DNA of 10,328 bases from Candidatus Zixiibacteriota bacterium. GTDB taxonomy: Bacteria; Zixibacteria; MSB-5A5; GN15; FEB-12. The translations under genes were made by a program, and so were the position numbers. Below the pieces are notes generated by a model. That model searched no databases. It was not told where the DNA came from and was given only the letters and a program-made list of their open reading frames with translations. Shown here piece by piece: positions 1-6,566 of the stretch (positions within the stretch are counted from its first letter, which is position 1; each line of letters starts with the position of its first letter). The DNA is taken from the NCBI GenBank assembly GCA_029932795.1, contig JAOZPL010000023.1, positions 2,373 through 12,700 on the forward strand. Direction: 5' to 3'.

Positions 1-10
1 TGATGCGCAT
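1..10 (-). CDS. flgL: Probable start of flgL (hook-filament junction protein), truncated by window edge
   Basis: Only three codons plus one base are visible: an ATG at 10-8 followed by codons for Arg and Ile. FlgL proteins commonly begin Met-Arg-Ile or Met-Arg-Phe, and flgL normally follows flgK, so this is probably flgL. A GAGGG Shine-Dalgarno-like stretch lies about 10 bases upstream of the ATG. The gap to the csrA stop codon is 34 bp, consistent with the same transcript. The call rests on position and three residues. A flagellin, fliW or another gene cannot be excluded. Confidence 0.4.
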
Positions 11-44
11 ACTTGTTATCCCTCAGCCAAAGGCTACCCGGTTA

Positions 45-380
45 CTACGGGTTGTCTCGCGGCCAGTGCGGCTTGTTACTCTTTTGTTTTGGGGACGGAT
101 CGTTCTTGTAGTCTACCACTGAAGGTTTGGACTGACGGGAATCCCTGGTTATTTTCCCCTTGATCATCCTGGCCAGGCCAAAGAGGTCCCCCTTAAGGGA
201 TTTTGATGCTTTTCTGTTTTCAGCCTGAACTTTGACATAGATTTCCTCTCGGTGGACAACCACGTTGCTTGGAGCATCAATCCCCAGTCTTACCTGTCGA
301 CCACGAACACCAAGCACGGAGACCTTGATGTCGTCACCGATAGTGATTGTCTCGCCCAACTTCCTTGTAAGTATCAGCAA
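45..380 (-). CDS. csrA: Carbon storage regulator CsrA with a long basic C-terminal extension
   Basis: CsrA is a small homodimeric RNA-binding protein that binds GGA motifs in mRNA leaders and blocks or alters translation; in many flagellated bacteria it controls flagellin. Residues 1-59 are a canonical CsrA core: it opens MLILTRK and carries the APSNVVVHREEIY segment, including the RNA-contacting residues Leu4 and Arg44. The start is a TTG at 380-378, chosen because the family begins exactly there and because GGAGGG at 390-385 sits at proper spacing. The protein is 111 residues, whereas typical CsrA is about 60-75. Residues 60-111 form an extra, Lys/Arg-rich and probably disordered tail with no recognised domain. 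It lies 42 bp after flgK and before a probable flgL. No fliW, the usual CsrA antagonist in such loci, is visible. The core call is secure; the tail is unexplained. Confidence 0.95.
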   Translation of the reverse strand: MLILTRKLGETITIGDDIKVSVLGVRGRQVRLGIDAPSNVVVHREEIYVKVQAENRKASKSLKGDLFGLARMIKGKITRDSRQSKPSVVDYKNDPSPKQKSNKPHWPRDNP

Positions 381-384
381 ATCA

Positions 385-390
385 CCCTCC
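385..390 (-). promoter_or_regulatory. csrA ribosome binding site containing a GGA motif
   Basis: GGAGGG on the minus strand lies 4 bases before the TTG start of csrA and fixes that start. The same bases contain the GGA core, preceded by AC, that CsrA-family proteins recognise, so the site could also serve autoregulation. The autoregulatory role is inference. Confidence 0.7.
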
Positions 391-403
391 GTGGTTCTCT
401 ACA

Positions 404-415
404 CACCTTGCGGTG
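404..415 (-). promoter_or_regulatory. Small hairpin with GCAA tetraloop in the csrA leader
   Basis: In the flgK-csrA gap the minus strand reads CACC-GCAA-GGTG, a four-pair stem closed by a GNRA-type tetraloop, extendable by G-U pairs. It sits about 13 bases upstream of the csrA ribosome binding site. It lacks a U tract, so it is not an intrinsic terminator. It could be an mRNA-processing or regulatory element, or chance; a stem of this length is weak evidence. Confidence 0.35.
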
Positions 416-422
416 CAGGACA

Positions 423-1808
423 TTACCGTCCTACAATACCTGTCATATTAATAAGCGTATCAAGCGCCTGGTCCATCACCGTAATCACTCTGGCTGCCGC
501 ATCATAGGCGTGCTGGCACTTCACCATGTTGGCCATCTCCTCATCCAGGGAAACGCCCTGAACGGACTGCCTGGCGTTATTGACCTGATGTCTCAGAAGT
601 TCGTAGTTGTCCGAGAGGGATATAGCCTCACTGGTTTCGACACCCAGATTTGCAACAAGGCTGCTGTAGAAATCGTTTATTGTCATTGTGTTATTGGCCA
701 TAACTGCTGCGTGTCGCAGGTCCGCCATCTGCAGCGCTACCAGGTTGTCACCATCGGGCGACGAGGAGGCGCAAACCTTATTAATATCTTGTACCACGTC
801 CAAGTTGAGCTGGATTGTCGCCGCATCCGTGAAATCAGGGTCGAAAAACGAAACGCCCGTCAGGCTGCTCTGATAGCCATATCCGGATTCATGTATTGCA
901 TTCACTTGCTGCACCAGCGTTCGGGCCAGATCATTGAGCTCCTCTATATAGCCCGGGATAGTTATGTCACGTGATTCGGTCAGGCCAGCCAGTTCGCCGC
1001 TGAGGTTTTTCAGCCGGACTCCCGTTCCCTTCCAGACAAGATGATGAGTGGAGATACCACCATCATTGACGACGTCGGCCCCGATTTCAAACGAGTCGGA
1101 ACCATCGACAATAACCATGGCACCCATATAGACGATAGTGGCCCCGTTATCCTTATCAACTGTGCGCACATCAATTATGGCCGATAGCTCATCGGTCAGA
1201 CGGTCCCGTTCATCCCGGAGGTCGTTTGCCAGGTTGCCGTCCAGTTCCGCCGTCTTTATCTGGTGATTCAGGGCGCCAATCCCGGTCGTTAACCGGTTGA
1301 CCTCTTCTGTCATACCGGCCAGATCACGGTCAATGGCATCTCGTAACGAGGAAAGCTGTCGAGCCAGTTGATGAAATGCGTTTATCAACTGGTCCGCTTT
1401 TGACAGAATCATACGCCTATGATTACTGGAGTCGGAGTTAGTGGAGAGATCCGACCAGGCGTCCCAGAACTGGTTCAGAAGATCATTGAGGGAACTGTCC
1501 TGTGGCTCGTTGACGAGCATTTCGATTTGTGATAGGGTTTTCTGCTTGTAAGACCATCGCCCAAAAGACTTGTTGGCTTCACGGTACTGCTGGCCGAGAA
1601 AGAGATCGCGAACATGCCGGATGTCATCCACCTGGATGCCGGTGCCGATGGAACCAAGGGGGCTAATCTCGGGAGACGATGGTGAAATGCGCACCCGCTG
1701 CCGTGTATACCCGGGAGTATCCACATTGGCGATGTTGTGACCGATTGTCTGGAGCACGAGCTGGTGAGAGAGTAACGCTCGCTTCCCAACCTCCAACCCT
1801 TGGAACAA
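423..1808 (-). CDS. flgK: Flagellar hook-filament junction protein FlgK (HAP1)
   Basis: FlgK is exported through the flagellar type III system and forms the first junction ring between hook and filament. The 461-residue product has the family's normal length. Its N-terminal D0 region carries HNIANVDTPGYTRQ at about residues 24-37, and the C-terminus has the matching coiled-coil segment with the VSLDEEMANM motif and an ARVITVMDQALDTLINM end. The middle is the variable domain expected of FlgK. The start is uncertain. TTG at 1808 has a GAGGG sequence upstream. An in-frame CTG at 1820-1818, overlapping the flgN stop codon, would restore a Gly-Leu-Phe stretch common at FlgK N-termini. No in-frame ATG lies nearby. 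The gene directly follows its chaperone gene flgN and precedes csrA. Confidence 0.96.
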   Translation of the reverse strand: MFQGLEVGKRALLSHQLVLQTIGHNIANVDTPGYTRQRVRISPSSPEISPLGSIGTGIQVDDIRHVRDLFLGQQYREANKSFGRWSYKQKTLSQIEMLVNEPQDSSLNDLLNQFWDAWSDLSTNSDSSNHRRMILSKADQLINAFHQLARQLSSLRDAIDRDLAGMTEEVNRLTTGIGALNHQIKTAELDGNLANDLRDERDRLTDELSAIIDVRTVDKDNGATIVYMGAMVIVDGSDSFEIGADVVNDGGISTHHLVWKGTGVRLKNLSGELAGLTESRDITIPGYIEELNDLARTLVQQVNAIHESGYGYQSSLTGVSFFDPDFTDAATIQLNLDVVQDINKVCASSSPDGDNLVALQMADLRHAAVMANNTMTINDFYSSLVANLGVETSEAISLSDNYELLRHQVNNARQSVQGVSLDEEMANMVKCQHAYDAAARVITVMDQALDTLINMTGIVGR

Positions 1809-1816
1809 ACCCGCCC

Positions 1817-2302
1817 TCAGATTCTCCTGTCCACGATTATGTTGGAACCACCGGTGACATTCACACCATCCCGCGAGTAGGTTCTATCCGGTGCATTAAT
1901 CCTGGCCAGCATCTCCATTGTTTTCGTTATAAACTCGCGCGACCGGTTAATCAGCATGACGTTTGTGTTCCTGGCCTGTGCGATGCGGTCGTTGAGATCC
2001 AGAATAATGTTCCGAAGCTTGAGCAGGTGTTTGGCCTGATCGGCATCGGCAAACTCAAGGAGGCGTGTGACTGTCAGGTCACCCTCAATCCTGTTGATTG
2101 CTTTGATTTCTTCAGTCAGCTTTTCGCGCTTCCTGTTTAGGATCTGGCTTTCGACAAGTTGCTCCCGCTGTTTGGCGGTAACCTCATTGAGACCATCCGG
2201 ATCGTTCGTCAGCAGCATCTGTTTCTGCTGATCCAGCAACTCAAGGAAAGACTCAAAAAGGTCAGCTTCCCTGCCAATTATGTTTATCAGTTGACTAATC
2301 AT
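1817..2302 (-). CDS. flgN: Flagellar export chaperone FlgN for FlgK and FlgL
   Basis: FlgN is a cytosolic helical chaperone that binds the C-termini of FlgK and FlgL and presents them to the export gate. The 161-residue product is strongly helical and charged. It has the FlgN/YvyG-type N-terminus (a leucine-rich helix followed by a QRE-containing helix), a central helix with leucine spacing, and a C-terminal SREFITKTMEML helix followed by a TYSRDG turn that is typical of the family. Its place directly before flgK supports the call. The start is ATG at 2302-2300. The ribosome binding site is weak, which suggests translation partly coupled to the upstream flgJ, whose stop lies 33 bp away. flgM, often next to flgN, is absent from that gap. 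Confidence 0.88.
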   Translation of the reverse strand: MISQLINIIGREADLFESFLELLDQQKQMLLTNDPDGLNEVTAKQREQLVESQILNRKREKLTEEIKAINRIEGDLTVTRLLEFADADQAKHLLKLRNIILDLNDRIAQARNTNVMLINRSREFITKTMEMLARINAPDRTYSRDGVNVTGGSNIIVDRRI

Positions 2303-2335
2303 ATCCCATATCGGGTGCGACTTCCTGTGTTGTGA

Positions 2336-3283
2336 TTATCGGCTCACATCCCGACCCACTTTAGGTGTTGAGCGATTTGAACTGGCAACCGCTTCCTTGA
2401 AAAAGCTGCATACCCGCGTGACATAAGCCCGGGTTTCCCTGTATGGCGGCACACCATCGTATTTTTCGACAAGACCCGGCCCGGCATTGTATGCGGCCAA
2501 GGCCAGCCTGAGATCACCAAACCTGTCGAGCAGTCTGCGAAGGTACCTGCTGCCGGCTCTGATATTGGCCACCGGATCGAACGGATCTTCCACCCCCAGT
2601 TCCTTTGCGGTCGAGTCACCAAGCTGCATAAGCCCCTTGGCACCAGCCGATGACACCGCATTTGGGTTCCCGTTGGATTCTACTTTGATCACCGATGCGA
2701 TGAGAGCCGAATCCAGTTTCGTTTCCTCGGCAGCCTCATCAATGTATCGACCATACCTGGTAAGAATCGGGTCCACGATCCCCGCACGGGGGACCACCAC
2801 CGGCAGGCTCACCGCCGGGCGGGGTTGCTCAATAAAACGATTCTGTTCGGTCGGCAACAGTGGGACATCCCGGTCTATTTCAATCTTCCTGAGACCTGGC
2901 TCGATGATCGGCTTCAGCAACTGCTCAGGTTCAGACGGGCTGGATTTCATGTCAAGGCGGCTTTCTACTGACTTGTAAAGCATAGCTGCAATCGACCTGC
3001 CATCACTCCGTGTGATTCGCCGGGCGACTTCCATATCGAAAAGATCGGTGAAAATATCTTTACCCAACGACCCATCAAGTCCGGCCTCGTCGGTCAGGGG
3101 GTCTTTCGGGATTGTCCTTCTCATGTTCTTCAGCATATAGTGCAGGAAAAAGGCCTCGAACTCCCTGGTAGCTTTTTGCAGCCGCACCTTCTCGGCGTCT
3201 ATATCCTGCGGCTTGTAATCCCTGATTCGTTCCAGATCGGTCTGCGGAAAAACCAGGGGTGGTGTCTTGAGAGCTGCCGTCAT
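2336..3283 (-). CDS. flgJ: FlgJ-type rod-cap protein fused to an SLT lytic transglycosylase domain
   Basis: FlgJ caps the growing rod and opens peptidoglycan so the rod can cross the periplasm. Residues of about 34-112 match the rod-binding domain: the REFEAFFLHYMLKNMRRTIP helix, then the SDGRSIAAMLYKSVE segment. A proline-rich linker follows at about 113-170. Residues of about 172-292 are a soluble lytic transglycosylase (GH23-like) domain, with the probable catalytic Glu in VIKVESNGNP (about residue 202), the AGAKGLMQL motif and AAYNAGP. In the enterobacterial protein this place is taken by a GH73 glucosaminidase instead. There is no N-terminal signal peptide, consistent with export by the flagellar apparatus. 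ATG at 3283 overlaps the flgI stop as TGATG, implying translational coupling; a GTG one codon upstream (3286) is the alternative. Confidence 0.94.
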   Translation of the reverse strand: MTAALKTPPLVFPQTDLERIRDYKPQDIDAEKVRLQKATREFEAFFLHYMLKNMRRTIPKDPLTDEAGLDGSLGKDIFTDLFDMEVARRITRSDGRSIAAMLYKSVESRLDMKSSPSEPEQLLKPIIEPGLRKIEIDRDVPLLPTEQNRFIEQPRPAVSLPVVVPRAGIVDPILTRYGRYIDEAAEETKLDSALIASVIKVESNGNPNAVSSAGAKGLMQLGDSTAKELGVEDPFDPVANIRAGSRYLRRLLDRFGDLRLALAAYNAGPGLVEKYDGVPPYRETRAYVTRVCSFFKEAVASSNRSTPKVGRDVSR

Positions 3284-4422
3284 CACAGAATCACGAGTTC
3301 AGCCCGCAGTGCTCCAGCCTGTTTGAGAGCCTGGAAGATGGCGATAATATCACGAGGCGTGGCACCGATCTTGTTCAACGCACTGGCTACATCGGACAGG
3401 TGAACCGACTCTTTAAGCTTGACGATACGGGCGTATTCCTGATCGACATTGATCGATGGTTCCTGAGTGACGACTGTTTCTCCGGCAGAGAACGGTTCCG
3501 GCTGCGAGACGATCGGGCGGGATTGGATCCTCACTGTGATTGTACCGTGAGCTATTGCAACCGGCGCGATGGTTACATGCTCGCCGGTGACAATTGTCCC
3601 GGTCTTCTCGTTTATCACGACCCGCGCCGGACCGTCCGGTACCACGAGCCGGTGTCCGATATCCGAGATAAACCGGGACCGGAGCGTGGGGTATGAAAGG
3701 GAATCCGGCACTACAACCTTAACGGAACCGCCGTCAATCGGATAAGCTGCCAGCCCATATTTTTTATTGATTGCTTCAGCCACTCGGTGGGCTGTGGTAA
3801 TATCCGGATCATTGAGAGACAGATAGATTTCACGATCACTGCCGGGCACCGGAGATATGGCGTTGGTCACTTTAGCACCACCCGGGACCCTGCCCACCAG
3901 AGTATAGTTATTAATGATCTTGTTGGCTTCGTCAACCTGTACGTTGAAACCTCCAATGGAAACCGGCCCCTGCGCCATCGCTCGAACTGTCCCCCCCGGA
4001 TCAGATAGCGGGGTGAGAATGAGAGTCCCCCCCTGCAGCGAAGAGGCGTCACCAATCGAAGACACGGTCACATCGAAATGGGAACCTGCCGTCTTCTGTG
4101 ACGACAGGCGGGCAGTAACCATCACCGCTGCCACGTTCTTCACCTTCAGCTTCCTGGGGTCAACAGTGATTCCAAGATGGTCCATCATGTTGGTCATTGA
4201 CTGAACCGTGAACTGCGTGCCGCTGCCATCACCCGTCCCATCCAGGCCAATGACCAGACCGTAACCGATCAGGTCCACTTCCTGCTTGTCCTGAAATGAA
4301 CAAATGTCTTTAATCCGCACCTTGGCGGCATCGGTTATAACGGGCAGCAGGAGTGTGACCAGATAAAAAGCGAGGGGCAGGCCGATGGGCGCTACCAGTC
4401 GGCTGTAAAGAACAGCTAACAT
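3283..4422 (-). CDS. flgI: Flagellar P-ring protein FlgI
   Basis: FlgI polymerises in the periplasm around the distal rod to form the peptidoglycan-level bushing, with help from FlgA. The 379-residue product has a Sec signal peptide (hydrophobic residues about 11-30, cleavage near TDA at about 30-32). The mature N-terminus carries VRIKDI, then GYGLVIGLDGTGDG at about 53-66, both hallmarks of the family. The C-terminus ends in the expected FQALKQAGALRAELVIL segment. The ATG at 4422 has an excellent ribosome binding site, TAGGAGGT, whose first three bases are the flgH stop codon. The length is normal for FlgI. The coding sequence holds two runs of seven G residues 29 bases apart, at 4033-4027 and 3997-3991, both encoding Gly-Gly. 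Confidence 0.97.
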   Translation of the reverse strand: MLAVLYSRLVAPIGLPLAFYLVTLLLPVITDAAKVRIKDICSFQDKQEVDLIGYGLVIGLDGTGDGSGTQFTVQSMTNMMDHLGITVDPRKLKVKNVAAVMVTARLSSQKTAGSHFDVTVSSIGDASSLQGGTLILTPLSDPGGTVRAMAQGPVSIGGFNVQVDEANKIINNYTLVGRVPGGAKVTNAISPVPGSDREIYLSLNDPDITTAHRVAEAINKKYGLAAYPIDGGSVKVVVPDSLSYPTLRSRFISDIGHRLVVPDGPARVVINEKTGTIVTGEHVTIAPVAIAHGTITVRIQSRPIVSQPEPFSAGETVVTQEPSINVDQEYARIVKLKESVHLSDVASALNKIGATPRDIIAIFQALKQAGALRAELVIL

Positions 4423-4431
4423 GACGACCTC

Positions 4432-5016
4432 CTAAAATATCCAGTTGACCAGGCGCGAGACAATACCGGGCCGGGTGCTGGTACTGGTATTCCCTTTGCC
4501 GGTGTATGTTATCTCAGCATCGGCAATCAGATAGGATGCGATGGTGTTGTCCGGCTTTATGTCCTTGGAGCGGACAACACCGCTTAGCGTCAAGGTCTCC
4601 TTGTCACCTGATATGCCGGTGACCCGCGAGCCTTCGATAACCAGATCACCATTCTCCCGAACGGCTACGACAGTCACGGACATCCGGGCACGAATCGTAC
4701 CGTTGCGGATGTTTTCCCCCTTACCGTCGAAGTTGTTCTTCATCTTGGCGTCGGCACTGAATAAAGGGATACGTCCCAGTATCGGCCCGATACCGGGACC
4801 GCCAGAAAGCTCAGCCTTGCCACTTTTCTCCGTTTTGGACTCGACCTGACTTTTAGCCTGGCTCTGTTCGACAATGAGAACAGTCAGGATATCACCCACC
4901 TTGTGGGCTTTGATGTCAGAGAAAAGTGATTGCCCCTTACCGAAATCCTCGCCCCTGAGCTTCAGGGAAAATGGTAAGAGGAGCATAACAACGATCAGGA
5001 TGACAATCTTTTTCAT
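4432..5016 (-). CDS. flgH: Flagellar L-ring protein FlgH, apparently not a lipoprotein
   Basis: FlgH forms the outer-membrane ring of the flagellar basal body. The 194-residue product shows the family core: SLFSDIKAHKVGDILTVLIVE at about residues 30-50, the central NGTIRARMSVTVV strand region, NGDLVIEGSR, and the VRSKDIKPDNTI segment near 147-158. It starts at ATG 5016 with GGAG six bases upstream. It has an N-terminal hydrophobic signal segment (about 4-20) but no cysteine anywhere, so it lacks the lipobox found in enterobacterial FlgH and should be processed, if at all, by signal peptidase I. It is also shorter than the roughly 230-residue enterobacterial protein. It lies 31 bp after flgA and 9 bp before flgI. 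Confidence 0.95.
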   Translation of the reverse strand: MKKIVILIVVMLLLPFSLKLRGEDFGKGQSLFSDIKAHKVGDILTVLIVEQSQAKSQVESKTEKSGKAELSGGPGIGPILGRIPLFSADAKMKNNFDGKGENIRNGTIRARMSVTVVAVRENGDLVIEGSRVTGISGDKETLTLSGVVRSKDIKPDNTIASYLIADAEITYTGKGNTSTSTRPGIVSRLVNWIF

Positions 5017-5047
5017 ATTGCACTCCAGATACTCCGACCCTGTAAGT

Positions 5048-5740
5048 TCACGGATCGATCACCACTGATTTGCGATCGGCCACCCGGGCCTTGATGACCT
5101 TGCCTGAAGCCATGTTTTTAACTCTGATCAGCTGTCCTACCGAACCGGATTGCAACACCCTGCCCGGTGCGGTGACCGTGTACAGGTCGCTGGCATAGAT
5201 AATGGAGACCTCCCTCCCGACTTCAATGTCAGGCACCGGCTCAATCGCTCCGGTCATGAGAATCCGCCCTTTGCTCAGATTTCTTTTTAACCTGTGTCCA
5301 TAGACAACGTCGAACGAACAAACCGGACGCTCCCGCAGGGAGGTAACCTCCATTCTCTTCATTTCAAGTTTTTCAGCCGCCAACTCTTCATGCCTCTTGA
5401 GCCTTTCGGCTGCGACGAGGACTTCGGCATATTTCTTTACTCGCAGCCGCACCTGGCCTCTCTCTTTGACGGTTCCTGCGCTCTCTAACTCCACCAGCAC
5501 GGTGAACAGGCCCAGTGGTTCTCTGGGCGACAAAGAACGAATATTGAGGTTCTCAGATCGGCAGATGTCGGTTCTCAGCGGGTTGGCAAGGATTTCTATG
5601 CTATACCAAGCAGTGTCGAGATTGTACTCATCGACTATCCACCTGACCACAAGCTCGTTGATGGTCGCCCCCGCGCCGGATACAGCCGGCAACGTAACCA
5701 GCAGCAGCCCGGCAGCAAGAGATGTCAACAGTCGTGCCAT
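5048..5740 (-). CDS. flgA: Flagellar P-ring assembly chaperone FlgA
   Basis: FlgA is a periplasmic chaperone needed for FlgI polymerisation into the P ring. The 230-residue product begins with a Sec signal peptide (hydrophobic residues about 4-20, cleavage near SGAGA). Its C-terminal half, about residues 105-229, is the SAF / FlgA C-terminal fold: an EVLVAAERLKRHEEL beta-clip start, then SKGRILMTGAIEPVP and the closing SGKVIKARVADRKSVVIDP segment. The N-terminal half is the divergent FlgA domain. The ATG at 5740 lies 4 bp after the flgG stop codon, and an AAGAGA stretch inside the flgG 3' end probably acts as ribosome binding site. Its position between flgG and flgH agrees with a ring-assembly role. 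Confidence 0.93.
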   Translation of the reverse strand: MARLLTSLAAGLLLVTLPAVSGAGATINELVVRWIVDEYNLDTAWYSIEILANPLRTDICRSENLNIRSLSPREPLGLFTVLVELESAGTVKERGQVRLRVKKYAEVLVAAERLKRHEELAAEKLEMKRMEVTSLRERPVCSFDVVYGHRLKRNLSKGRILMTGAIEPVPDIEVGREVSIIYASDLYTVTAPGRVLQSGSVGQLIRVKNMASGKVIKARVADRKSVVIDP

Positions 5741-5744
5741 AATT

Positions 5745-6533
5745 TTATCTCTTGATGTTGTTGGCGATGGCGGCCATGTCGTCAGCAGTCTCGATGGCTT
5801 TCGAATTCATCTCATACGCTCGCTGGGCGACAATCATATTGACCATCTCATCCACCACGTTGACGTTTGACATCTCCAGGTATCCCTGGTTCAACTCGCC
5901 CAGTCCGCTCTGGCCGGCCACGTCGGTTAGCGGATCACCGGAAGCTGATGTTTGTATCAGCAGGTTGCGACCGATAGCCGACAGGCCGGCCGGGTTTATG
6001 AAACGGGCGAGTTCGATCTGTCCGATCTCAGAAGCTTCATCCTGTCCGTACTGGAGAACTTCAATCGTGCCGTTCTTACCGATTGCCACCGAAATGGTAT
6101 CTTCAGGCACCGTTATCTCCGGTATGAGAAAATACCCGTCACTGGTGACAATACGTCCCTCCCCTGTAATCTTGAAAGCGCCGTCGCGGGTGTAGGCGGT
6201 GGAGCCGTCCGCCCTCTGTATCTGAAAAAAACCGTCACCGTCAATGGCAATGTCAAAAGGATTGCCGGTCTGCTGAAGAGTGCCGGCAGTGAATTGACGG
6301 ACCGTAGCCGCCGGGCGAGTGCCGTAGCCGATAGCCAGTTCGGTGGGAACCTCACTGCCCACTGCCGTTATCGAACCGGCTCGGCGAAAGTTCTGATAGA
6401 GCACATCCTGAAACTCTATCTTGCTCTTCTTGAATCCGGTGGTGTTGACGTTGGCCAGGTTGTTGGCGATGTTATCAACGTTCATCTGCTGACTCGCCAT
6501 TCCGGTGGCGGCCGTGCGCATGGCTTTGATCAT
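5745..6533 (-). CDS. flgG: Flagellar distal rod protein FlgG
   Basis: FlgG forms the distal rod, the driveshaft that passes through the P and L rings. The 262-residue product is of standard length. It opens MIKAMRTAATGM and contains NNLANVNTTGFKK at about 24-36, the N-terminal rod signature. The body includes GDGFFQIQ and the AYTRDGAFK motif, and the C-terminus closes with GYLEMSNVNVVDEMVNMI followed by the QRAYEMNSKAI helix. ATG 6533 is preceded by AGGAG seven bases away. It follows flgF by 33 bp. The protein is related to the upstream FlgF along its length, but the two are ancient paralogues, not a recent duplication. Confidence 0.97.
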   Translation of the reverse strand: MIKAMRTAATGMASQQMNVDNIANNLANVNTTGFKKSKIEFQDVLYQNFRRAGSITAVGSEVPTELAIGYGTRPAATVRQFTAGTLQQTGNPFDIAIDGDGFFQIQRADGSTAYTRDGAFKITGEGRIVTSDGYFLIPEITVPEDTISVAIGKNGTIEVLQYGQDEASEIGQIELARFINPAGLSAIGRNLLIQTSASGDPLTDVAGQSGLGELNQGYLEMSNVNVVDEMVNMIVAQRAYEMNSKAIETADDMAAIANNIKR

Positions 6534-6566
6534 CTCATCACTCCTGCCTTTAGACTTTTTATCATC

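Noticed and set aside
252..974. Long open frame on the plus strand opposite flgK and csrA
   Set aside because: It overlaps two clearly recognised genes in antisense, has no plausible domain or ribosome binding site, and its composition follows from the codon pattern of the opposite strand.
1679..2140. Open frame on the plus strand across the flgK-flgN junction
   Set aside because: It is antisense to both conserved genes and shows no recognisable protein features.
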